NCBI RefSeq assembly: GCF_009389715.1
Contig: NW_024067998.1
Location: 62,001-126,000, forward strand
From: Phoenix dactylifera
Taxonomy: Eukaryota > Streptophyta > Magnoliopsida > Arecales > Arecaceae
DNA: 64,000 nt
Reading direction: 5' to 3'
The translations under genes were made by a program, and so were the position numbers. Positions 35,301 to 42,887 of the stretch are shown in pieces. The notes below the pieces were generated by a model that was not told where the DNA came from, did not search any database, and saw nothing but the letters and a program-made list of their open reading frames with translations. How positions within the stretch are numbered: the stretch's first letter is position 1; every line of letters starts with the position of its first letter.

Positions 35301-38300
35301 ACAGATTAGTAGCCTTATCTCTTGGTATTCACCTGTTAGATAAGGAAATTTGACAAAGTAATTCGAGGTGAATTAAGGTTCACGTGCGAGAACTTACTAT
35401 GAAAAATTGAGCTAAGCCAGTGCAGGTCAGAGGTTCACTCTTCCAAGAAACAGAGATTAGCTAATGTCAAATGTATGACATGGCAGAGTAGCACTGGTCT
35501 CCGACAGCATTTCTTTCACCCCAAATCAATGTCATATCAATTGTTCTATATGCTGCTTAAAGTATTACATGAAAGCATAGCACTCATCCCCAACAGCATT
35601 TCTTTCACTCCAAATGGGTGGCATAGTCAATTGTTAGATATGCTTCACAAAAATTCCATGTTTCACAAATTTTCCAGCAAAATAATTGATGTCTAAATTT
35701 TAATACAGATATCATGTAGATGAAATGCAAAAGCATGCCAATAAAAAGAGATTCTCCTAAATTATGCATTGATATTCAAAGCACATAAATAACACTATGA
35801 AAAGTTCCATACAACATCAAATAAAAATTCATACATGGAAGAGGAACTTCTCATGTTGTCATCCCACCATTAAGGGCCTTCACAGAAGCTCTGGTGGTTG
35901 GTAGCTGCAAACTCTGTTCCAAGTGGTGTCATATTATAATAAATATAAAATGACATAGATTTATACAAAATGTATTTAAAAATGTAGCATAACTATGAAG
36001 AGAATAAGAACTGTGTTTAAAAAAATAAATGCATGAACCCTACCAGTTTTAAATCCGTGTTGCGGAAGAAAACCTAGGAGATAGAGTTCTCTAGAAGGAC
36101 GTAAAATGACCGTAGTAAGATAATATAAGCCCACTACTATCTTTATATGCTTAAATGTCATATTCATGCCTTTATACATAGAATATGTGACACACTACAA
36201 GTGCTTTGTCCGTGCACAGCAAGCAGAGATTATCTCCCAAGTTTGTAGGTTTTGAGCCATACTGCTTTAACTCCAAAGCACTTTAGGAAAGGGTCATTTG
36301 GACTTGTCTTACTTGGTTCATGGCAACATTCAGCATGCTGTTTTACTCACGTACTTGAACCACTAGCTCAGATATAACTGTGTTATCCTTTGTCTATGTT
36401 GCGCATCACTACAGTAACTCAAAGTTTCTTATATCTTTTCCACGTTGATACCATACAAAAAATGTGACCAATTATCCGAAACATGCATGACAGGACATAT
36501 CTTTATCTAGTAGAAAATACGTACTAATGAGTGCATGTCTTTCATGTAAGAAATTAAATTCAGAGTCTGGTTTTTAATTATGAAGAGGTTAAATTTCTGC
36601 CTACCAAGATTGGCATGCCAACCTGAGCATCTCAGCCACTGCCATGTAACCATCTGGATGCGAAGATCAACAGAAAAATGTAACCATCTAGATGCAAAGA
36701 TCAATATATTGTTGTTTTTAGTAGTGAATACCACCATAAACAAGAAACTGCACAATTACGATACCCTCATCAATCAGCCAGAAATCAGAATGGCATCCAA
36801 TAAATTGACTAAAAGAATAGAAATGGGTCTGCGAGACACCATACAAACAAAAAAGGAATTAACAAGTGAAATACAGAAAGAACAAATAATAAACAAAGCA
36901 GAACATCAGCGCATTTAAATAGTCAAATGATATCAAATTAGTACCAATTTGCCCACTGAAAGTTCCCAATAATATCTTGACTAAATTTTCCAAGGCTCTG
37001 TTTTGACGCTTAGGAAGCAAGAGAAAAGAAAGTTTGTTTAAGGAAAATCCGTCTTCCCGGTGTTTGGCAGCTAAGGCAAAAAAAAAATCAAAAAGAAAAA
37101 CTTGAAGAGCATATATAGTGGTAACATTTCTCTAAGCACCTTAAAATTTTTCCATGTCAAAAGGTAGTGATCTTGGGATAGAAAATCAAAAATTTATTTT
37201 CCTCTTCTGGAATTTGAATAATATAACAACAAAAATACTCCATGCCCAACCACCTCTTGCACAACCAAACAATAAAATTTTCTTTAAAACTCTCTTGTTG
37301 ATCTTCTGGGTGAATCAAACAGCAAACACATCCCAGTTTTCCTTTTTAATGTAAGAACATAGAAATACCTGTCAATTCATTTCATGAGAAGATGAAGGTT
37401 TATATTCTTTTCTTTTACATCAGAGAAAAATTATATTTCTTTCACTTTCCCAGCAACCAAACAGTTCGCATGGGTTTTCTAGGCTACAAATAAAAATTAC
37501 CAACAAACAGAAAAAAAATAGAAGTAAGAAATGATTTACTCAAAGTTTGAATCCATCAAACAAGCCACCGATCAGTATTTTCAGTGACCGTGTGATCAAT
37601 ATTAAAACATTTCCCTCCAGTGAGCCCACAAAACTACCACACAGTATATGAGAAACATGGTTAATATTGGATTCCAAGAGAAGCAAGACAGGGCAGCATT
37701 TCATTGGATTGTGGTTACAATTTATAAAAAGATAAGAGAGATAAGGGAAATAAAAAATAAAAGATGAAAGGAATGTGAGAAACTTGGCACCTTTGGTAAT
37801 TTGCCCCTCTTCTTCAGCACCTTCGAGTGCAACCTCTGAATGTAGTGCATCATATGGTACCTAGAATGCTTCGAGAACAACCGCTCCATGACCGCCGGGT
37901 TCGCCGACAGCCACTCCGAGATCTCTCGACCACTGACCAGCACATCCATGTCCGGCGATTCCAACCTTCTGGGTCCGTGCGCTGGAATCGGCAGGGAACC
38001 TCAACCTGGCCGCTCTCATCCACCTGCAATGGGATCAAAATCGAAACGCCATAGAAATTTACGGCGAGTTTTACCGATTGAGCGGTCGGCATTGAGGGAA
38101 CGAGGGTATCAGCACCTGGTTGGGACTCGGCGCGGGGTGGTGGAAGGAGACGAGCCACTGGTGGACATCGGGGCCGGGGAGTGATCTGAAATCCTCCGGT
38201 AGAGCAGCCTGGTTCGAATCGATCCAGGCGTCGATCTCGCCGACCGTGGGTCTGCGTTCTTCGTCAGGGAGGAGAGCCAGGCTCGAGTGATCTCCTGCCA

Positions 38301-38301
38301 T
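20319..38301 (-). CDS. WD-repeat-like protein gene, partly resolved
   Basis: Recognised pieces, in transcript order: exon 1 38301-38159 (ATG in GCCATGG, starts MAGDHSSLALLPDEERRPTV); exon 2 38023-37791 (starts WMRAARLRFPADSS, ends KKRGKLPK); 35911-35872 (LPTTRASVKALNG, tentative); 32520-32409 (VVQLWDIES, a WD motif); 32196-32114 (GLFDIQSCAAINHF); a 23-base exon 31960-31938 (tentative); 20728-20645 with 20567 onward, joined as TVSGYGDMAMWDVVLG, a second WD-type motif; last exon 20366-20319, ending VAMSPNDEYLCTEKL. The pieces share splice phases where adjacent. Several exons are not found, so no full protein can be given, and I do not recognise the orthologue. Exon 2 needs a one-base shift near 37965 to stay open. 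Introns hold the hAT element, the fold-back element and a SINE. Confidence 0.55.
21298..21530. repeat. GTACC-rich dispersed repeat, copy A
   Basis: Starts TCAAGGTTTACTGTACC and carries many variants of GGTACC, GTACCG and TATGGTA. It resembles the copies at 21728, 22400, 30105 and 30525. Located in an intron of the WD-repeat-like gene. Confidence 0.5.
21728..21895 (+). repeat. GTACC-rich dispersed repeat, copy B
   Basis: Begins ATCAAGATTCGCCATCTCG and continues with GATACCGAACCCCGTACTGG and an ATTATAATGTTGGTATG block. The same blocks recur inverted in copies C and D. Confidence 0.6.
22400..22575 (-). repeat. GTACC-rich dispersed repeat, copy C (inverted)
   Basis: Ends with AACACTATAATAGTCCGGTA and GAGCGAATCTTGG, the reverse complement of the start of copy B. 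Copies B and C face each other. Confidence 0.6.
22808..22815. repeat. 8-bp target-site duplication of the hAT element, left
   Basis: ATGTAGAG, repeated exactly at 28434-28441. Confidence 0.93.
24337..26451 (+). CDS. hAT transposase (BED zinc finger, RNase H-like, hAT dimerisation)
   Basis: Exons 24337-26275 and 26366-26451 join in frame to 674 residues ending at TGA 26449-26451. If the intron is retained, the protein stops at 26283 instead. Domains: N-terminal BED finger (KRSWVWNHFIEE, CKYCKKVL, SHLKRHLENVC, about residues 37-85). The RNase H-like catalytic fold has D in TTDIWTS, D in AITLDNCSTND, the CAHILN motif and PTRWNSTYEML. The C-terminal hAT dimerisation domain (FDILAWWKSNAAVYPILSRM) contains E in STVSSESAFSTGGRV. 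All three expected acidic residues and the C-x2-H motif are present and there is no internal stop, so activity is possible. ATG 24337 follows the leader-intron acceptor at 24323. It belongs to the plant Ac/Tag-like hAT group in general form. Confidence 0.93.
27136..27275 (+). pseudogene. Captured exon resembling VPS38/UVRAG
   Basis: After a good acceptor (TTTGCAG) the frame reads LLIASYLDVPLRYPLRLGGS, then YIHDYAPSVESISSD, before a stop near 27266. The VPLRYP and LGGSRSYI-like pattern is that of the plant VPS38/UVRAG subunit of the PI3-kinase complex, as I recall the family. A one-base shift continues the likeness (TKPSEF), so the copy is damaged. It lies inside the hAT element, sense to the transposase, and is only a small part of that gene. 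It is probably a captured fragment of a gene located elsewhere. Confidence 0.6.
27498..27893 (+). pseudogene. Captured CBS-domain gene fragment (3 exons)
   Basis: Three exon-like blocks with consensus splice sites, 27498-27586, 27689-27760 and 27850-27893, join in phase. They give KVGEVMSSPAITLSPDKTVL, AALMLKMKIHRVPIVNE and QQVVGMVSRTDIFQALE. That is the classic CBS half-domain pattern (V-x-x-V-M, then a helix, then R-x-P-V, then G-x-V-S-R-x-D). No start codon or rest of the protein is present. It is embedded in the hAT element between two VPS38-like pieces. The parent gene is not identified; it could be a plant CBSX-type or other CBS protein. Confidence 0.65.
28134..28168 (+). pseudogene. 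Short VPS38/UVRAG-like exon piece
   Basis: After the acceptor TTTGGTAG the frame reads DLEQLLNYIGAD, which resembles the segment following the VPLRYP exon in plant VPS38 as I recall it. The piece stops where the GC-rich subterminal repeat of the transposon begins. Confidence 0.45.
28165..28433. repeat. GC-rich subterminal repeats of the hAT element, right side
   Basis: Many copies of GGGCCGGGCTCGGG, GGCCCAAACGGGC and close variants lie within about 270 bp. The left end (22830-23050) has the same motifs. In hAT elements such repeats bind transposase; here that role is inferred. Confidence 0.75.
28434..28441. repeat. 8-bp target-site duplication of the hAT element, right
   Basis: ATGTAGAG, identical to 22808-22815. 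Confidence 0.93.
28955..29112 (-). mobile_element. Au-type SINE
   Basis: Read on the minus strand from 29112 it gives AGCCTTGGCATAATAGTAAA (A-box region), TCACGGGTTCGAAACATGG (B box), TAGCCTCTCCATGCATGG, GTAAGGTTG and GACCCTCCCCAGATCC, and ends in AGCCTTGTGCACTAGGCTGC. These landmarks, in this order, are those of the Au SINE family known across angiosperms. It lies in an intron of the WD-repeat-like gene. The + strand open frame at 29027-29242 is an artefact of this copy. Confidence 0.85.
29113..30104. other. Intron sequence, no clear content
   Basis: AT-rich intron DNA of the minus-strand gene. A block at about 29677-29645 has splice-like borders and could encode RMCLTGFELFG as a small exon, but it is too short to support. 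No other feature seen. Confidence 0.3.
30105..30255 (-). repeat. GTACC-rich dispersed repeat, copy D
   Basis: Dense CGTACCGTACCG repeats, then CGACACTATGATAGTGTGG, GTCCGGTACCGGTACGG and the end GCGAACCTTGATTAG. It shares the TCAAGGTTCGC end (on the minus strand) with copies B, C and E. Confidence 0.6.
30525..31730. mobile_element. Fold-back element with long imperfect inverted arms
   Basis: The left arm starts TAAGATTCGCCGAACCGATA and the right arm, on the minus strand, starts CAAGGTTTGAAGTATCGAAT. Going inward, both arms carry purine-rich GGGAGA tracts (left 30610-31100; right is CT-rich at 31380-31640). Then comes a block with CATGCATCAGAACAGGGGCGG on the left versus the complement of CCCCTATTCCGATGTATGG on the right, then GACTTCGCTTA versus TAAGTGAAGTC, around a centre near 31238. 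The left arm is about 220 bp longer, with extra repeats including ACCCTAACCCTAACCC at 30721. No transposase is present. Target duplications were not clear. Confidence 0.6.
31800..32907. other. Exons and intron of the WD-repeat-like gene
   Basis: Contains the exons at 32520-32409 and 32196-32114 and a tentative 23-base exon at 31960-31938, with plain intron sequence between. No other feature seen. Confidence 0.4.
32908..33807. mobile_element. Candidate non-autonomous DNA element
   Basis: The left end CTAGGGGCAGAGCCAGG and the complement of the right end, CCAATGGTGGAGCCAGG, form an imperfect terminal inverted repeat about 0.9 kb apart. The motif GGGGC(A/G)GAGCCAGG is a common end of small plant DNA elements. 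No open frame of note and no clear target duplication. Confidence 0.4.
33808..37790. other. Intron DNA of the WD-repeat-like gene
   Basis: AT-rich sequence with few recognisable features: a tentative exon at 35911-35872, a degraded repeat rich in GCGGCCACATA at 34645-34880, and the imperfect tandem duplication at 35490-35650. Missing exons of the gene probably lie here but I could not place them. Confidence 0.3.
35490..35650. repeat. Two-copy imperfect tandem repeat
   Basis: AGCACTGGTCTCCGACAGCA (35490) recurs as AGCACTCATCCCCAACAGCA (35579). Both are followed by TTTCTTTCAC and a related TCAATTGTT block. Period about 89 bp. Confidence 0.7.
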
Positions 38302-39300
38302 GGCTGGGATGCCGGAGAGCGAGAAGTAGAAGGATTAGGATTAGCGTTAGGGTTCAGGCGGGGCGATCGGAATGCGTTGTCCGGTGGGATGGTTTGCAGG
38401 GGAAGAGCCTCCGACATTTTGGGCAGAATCGTGCGGCCGATCGGAGACGCAGCGGTCCGGGGTGCGGAGTTGCGGTTACTTGTGGCGCCAGGACGCCGAG
38501 TTTTCGTGGGAGGATTTGGGCTTTAGAAGGATGGAGATGGACCGAGCCTAAGGTTAAACTAGGCCCCGCCATTTTTTTTCATTTTCTTTGTCTTTTTCTT
38601 TTTTTTGTGCGCGTTTGATAGAGGGTTGCTTCAACCGCCAGATATGAAAAACTAGGGGAGGCAGGAAAAGATCCAAAACGCTCCATAGCAATTCTTACAG
38701 CGCTACTACTGCAGCCAGTTAGCGAAATTCTCCTCTACAATGAACAAAGTGAAAATTTCAGAACATCATCATGAGTCTCTCCCTTGTAACCAGAGAGCTC
38801 GGCATGAAGTGCGAGGCAATGTAGAAGATAATCGACCATTATGATTTCCAATGAAGAACCCGATCTTACCATCAGGAATAGCTCCATTGAAGTTAATTTT
38901 AAGTAATCCAGGTGAAGGAGCGTCGGTCTAACAAGAGACGTAAATAGAGGGTCTCAAGAATCTAAGACATCCTAATGCTTGGCATCAACAAGAGATGCAG
39001 TTTAATTGTCTACGTTTGTGAGTGTTTGTGTTTCTTCATTAGAGCTGCGTAAAAATAATATACAATACAATTCATCTACCTTATTAATTGCCTCCATACA
39101 CGAGGATGCCTATGTTGTTATGCGTTAAACAGGTGAATGACCAAGATTGATCGTTTATTCTAAGGAAAGAACATCATGTTGTCGTTGATTTCGAATAAGA
39201 TAATTTACATAGCTCATGCTAATAAAAAAATAATATAGGTTGATACATGATCATACTAATAGAGAAAAATATTATGCGTGATGCAAGTTGTTGATCCTTA
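38302..39300. other. 5' flank of the WD-repeat-like gene and intergenic DNA
   Basis: 38302-38550 is GC-rich and is the probable 5' UTR and promoter of the minus-strand gene. The overlapping frames there (such as 38109-38417 minus) are shadows. Nothing is recognised between 38600 and 39300. Confidence 0.4.
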
Positions 39301-39379
39301 AAATTATGCTAACATTTTTCCTCAAACTCAAGATGGTACTATAGGTGCTAACTTGAGTTTGAAAATTAGATCACGAATG

Positions 39380-40150
39380 TATCCAGAAGTTGATGTACTA
39401 AATCAAGAGCCAAAATAGCAACTTAGAAGCTGACGTGATGACTAGGAGTTGGCATAGCAGCTCAAAAGTTGATATGGTGGTAGATCAAGAGCTGATGTGG
39501 TAGAATAGAGCTTGATGTGGCAAAACATGAGTTGTTATAGCATCTCAGAAGCTAATGTAGCAGATTAGGAGTTGATATAATAACTTAGAAGCTGATATGG
39601 CAGACTGATGTGTCAAGCTAATGTGATAATACAGAATTGGATATGGCAGAACAAAAGCTGATGTAGCATCTTAGAAATTGATGTGATAGATCAAGAAGCT
39701 AACATAGTAAATTGATGTGTTTTGGTAATGCCGAAGTAGATAACTGATGCAGTAGAGTAATGCACCTATTAACGTGACTGACTAACATAGTAAATTGGTG
39801 CGTCTGTCGATGTGTCTAACTGATGTGATAGACTAGCGTGTCTGCCGATATGGCTGATTAACTTATCTGATGATGTGACAGCGAGTAAATACATAGAAAA
39901 TAACAGTTGCAGTAAAGGCAGAGCTCAAAGAGAAAACAACCGAAGGTCGACGATCTGCACAGATGGAGGCACTATATAAGAGGAGCAAGAGATATCGAAC
40001 TAAATGGTGAAGGACTTGGAGGCAGCAAACACCACCACCACCACCACCAAAATCAAATAAAGAAAATGTTGCAATCTCCGTGCTTGGTTTTGTAGTTCAC
40101 TGCTGAAGTGGTGCTTTTTCAAATTCATAAAGAAAGGTTTCTAATTGTAT
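39380..40150 (+). mobile_element. Probable LTR with degenerate short repeats and a TATA box
   Basis: 39380-39860 is filled with loose variants of AGCTGATGTGGCAGA spaced irregularly. A TATA-like sequence follows (CACTATATAAGAGG, 39970-39983), then AATCAAATAAAG at about 40050 as a possible poly(A) signal. Repeat-rich U3, TATA and poly(A) in this order suggest an LTR. Ends and target duplication were not resolved and no internal domain is seen. Confidence 0.4.
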
Positions 40151-41165
40151 TAGGCATGGCCAAAGCTGAATCAAGTTGGTTCCTATGCTAATCAAAAGAT
40201 CTAGAAAGATGGTATTGCAGCCCCATAATCACCATTAAGACCATGAATGATAAAACTGATAAAACCAAGAAAGGAACATGATTAAGGCTTTATTTAGCAG
40301 AGCTGTTGGTTAAAGCTTTTAGAAATAAAGCTTTTTGAAGTAGAGATTTTTGAAGTAAATCTTTTATAAAAAGCTATTTGTTGTTTGGTAACTATATTGT
40401 TAAAGTGATGTAGAACTTTAATATATATTTGGTAAACAAACTGAGAAAGTACTTTTGGTATGACAAAATGATTATAAAGAACATTGCATAATATTATACA
40501 ATAGAGCATAATAAAATATAAAATATATAAATGTATTATATAGTATAATATTACTGTAATATAATATAATACTATTATAATATAGTTAATATAATATTAT
40601 ATACTATAGCATAATAATATAATATAATATGAATATTATATAATATAACATATCAATGTATTATGATATAATGTAATATATTATTATATTTATAGTATAA
40701 TATAATATTTTGATATAAAATATTATCATTATTATCATTATATATTAATATTTTATTAATATAATATGTTTTAGGAACTAATTTTTGAAAAAAATATAGA
40801 GGCACACAATCACACTTGCAAAAGTAAGATTGTATAATTCTTTTCTTTTCAATACTTTTCTTATTCTTGCTTTTTTTTTATACACAATGAGATATTATAT
40901 GTTGGTTCAGATAAATCACTGAATTCTAAAAATATATTTGTGCAATATCAGATATAACAGAATATCAAGTATATATTCAATACCACCGAATCCATAACAG
41001 ATTCTCAAATATACATTAAGCATTAATGTCACCAAAGTATTTTACATTCTTGATGTAATAGCAATAAAAATACAAGAAACAATATTCATGTTTGCTCAAA
41101 TACAAAATATAAAAATATAAATCATAAAATCTATGTTATATAAACAATTTCATAAAGAAAAGAAG

Positions 41166-41400
41166 TCAAATGGCCGTAAGTAGAGTAACAATACGATATC
41201 GCAAAATATCCATCTTACGGTTATCCATTACTTGACTTTGCTCCATACTCAGTTCTTTCTATAGTTCATTAATCTCTAAACAATCAAAAGGGTATAGATC
41301 CTCATTATCATCATAAGGCTGAAACTCAAAATCTTTAATTGCATGATTTCTAATAAAGTTATGCATAACCACGGAACCCACCATAATTTGGACTCGTTTA
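41166..41400 (-). pseudogene. PIF/Harbinger transposase C-terminal fragment
   Basis: The minus-strand frame reads VVMHNFIRNHAIKDFEFQPY, then NEDLYPFDCLEINEL, an in-frame TAG near 41260, then KELSMEQSQVMDNRKMDILR and a stop at 41166-41168. The (A/M)HNFIR motif followed by an acidic stretch and a basic tail is typical of the end of Harbinger (DDE_Tnp_4) transposases. The catalytic region is absent, so this is a decayed copy. Confidence 0.75.
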
Positions 41401-42201
41401 TGATAGGGATGTCAATTAAAATAATATTATATACAAAAGTAACAATTTACGACATAATTCTAAGGATATCAATTAAATTAATATTATATACATGAACTAT
41501 CAACTATATTAAAAAAATAAAGTTCCATCAGAACCTAAACATATTGAGCAATGACTTTGCAGACATAATGATCAATGCTGGAACTAGAATATTGAACGGA
41601 CATGCAAGGTTTTCATTGCCCAAGGAAAAAAATATTATAAAAATAGTTTTATAATACTTCAAAACTTGATTTTGCAGAGACATAGCTTCTAAACTAAGAA
41701 AGAAGCTCATCCAAGAAACTGTAGATAGCTTTCCTACCTCCAGCACTCCAAATTTACGGATATCCAAAGAATTTTGAATAGAGTTTATGTCTTTGATCAT
41801 AGAAAAATTTAGAAAGGTAGAGAAGAGACAAATTGCAAGAGTGACCACTAATAGTGGACCGCGATATCGCAGTATACAATAGGATAGTTGATCACAATAT
41901 CGTAGTGTATGGTGGAACGGTGGACCATGATATCGTGGTCTATACTGAAAGGTGGACAACAATGTTGTGGTCTACGATTAAAGATGGATCGCGATGTCAC
42001 AGTCTATGATTAAAGATGGACCACGGTGTTACAGTCTACAATTAAAGGTGGACCATGATGTTGTGTACCACGATATCGCATTGTATCGTGGACCGCGAGA
42101 TCGATATTTTTGGAAGATAAATAGAGAGAGGGAGAGAGTGGGTCGAGTGTGATGTTGCGGCGGCGTACCATGGACTGTGAGATCGAGGGCGACATTTCTA
42201 G

Positions 42202-42204
<3 letters not shown>

Positions 42205-42256
<52 letters not shown>
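42205..42256. repeat. (GA)26 microsatellite
   Basis: An uninterrupted GA run inside the Harbinger element. The minus-strand Ser/Leu-repeat frames across it are artefacts. Confidence 0.9.
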
Positions 42257-42262
<6 letters not shown>

Positions 42263-42788
42263 GGGAGAGAGTTGGTGATGGAGGACGATGAGAAAGATGA
42301 AAAAAAGAAGATGAAGAGAGAACTTTGGAAGGAGAGAATGAGAGACCAATTGAGTGATGGAAGAGGGGGACGGTGATGAGAGGGCTTTGTCCATCTCTGC
42401 CAAACGGGCCTAAATGGTTGGCAATCGTATTTTCCCCTCATGCATCTCTGTTACTGTTCCTGAGCGTGCTGAGGACCTCGCAGAAATGATGACTCCAATT
42501 ATACATATAATGATTAAAGAAAGGCGGGACCAATCTAACGGCCAATATTATCTCAGCAAAATATCCGGTCCCGAATAACACATATCGGCCAGTCAAATCA
42601 CCACCCTGTGGAATTAAAACAATCTTAACCCTCCGACGCATAATAGACGGCGATGAAGGCAGCGAAACAAAGTGGGAGAGCAAAAAGGGGGGCCTTTCGA
42701 ACCCATTCGAATCTCCAAGGTCTTTGCCACCCTCGTACGGCACGCGTTCTCTTTTTCTTCTCTTCTCTCCTCTCCTCCCCTCCTGGAA

Positions 42789-42796
42789 AAACCCTA
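42789..42796 (+). promoter_or_regulatory. telo-box in the TOM20 leader
   Basis: AAACCCTA lies about 90 bases before the TOM20 ATG in a CT-rich leader. This motif is common in promoters and leaders of plant housekeeping and translation-related genes. Confidence 0.4.
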
Positions 42797-42887
42797 GAGC
42801 TCTCCCGAGCGAGAGTGAGAGTGTGGGAGAGAGCGGAAAGGAGGTTCTCTTGATCTGTTTTCTCCTTCTCTTCGATCGCTTAAAGCC

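Larger units (their letters stand above)
40285..42410 (-). mobile_element. PIF/Harbinger element with TAA target duplication
   Basis: The left end GGCTTTATTTAGCAGAGCTG and, on the minus strand, the right end GGCCCGTTTGGCAGAGATGG form an imperfect inverted repeat. Both are flanked by TAA (40282-40284 and 42411-42413), the expected 3-bp TWA target of PIF/Harbinger. A transposase relic lies inside on the minus strand. 40490-40770 is extremely AT-rich with nested palindromes. The right end is about 480 bp upstream of the TOM20 start codon, within its likely promoter region. Confidence 0.7.

Noticed and set aside
36940-37480. Possible MITE ending in GGCTCTGTTTTGACG and AACTGTTTGGTTGCTGG
   Set aside because: End similarity is weak and no target duplication could be found.
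38109-38526. Alternative frames over exon 1 of the WD-repeat-like gene
   Set aside because: GC-rich shadows; the accepted start has a GCCATGG context and joins exon 2 in phase.
42010-42441. Minus-strand Ser/Leu-repeat frame as a gene
   Set aside because: Driven by the GA microsatellite and the end of the Harbinger element.
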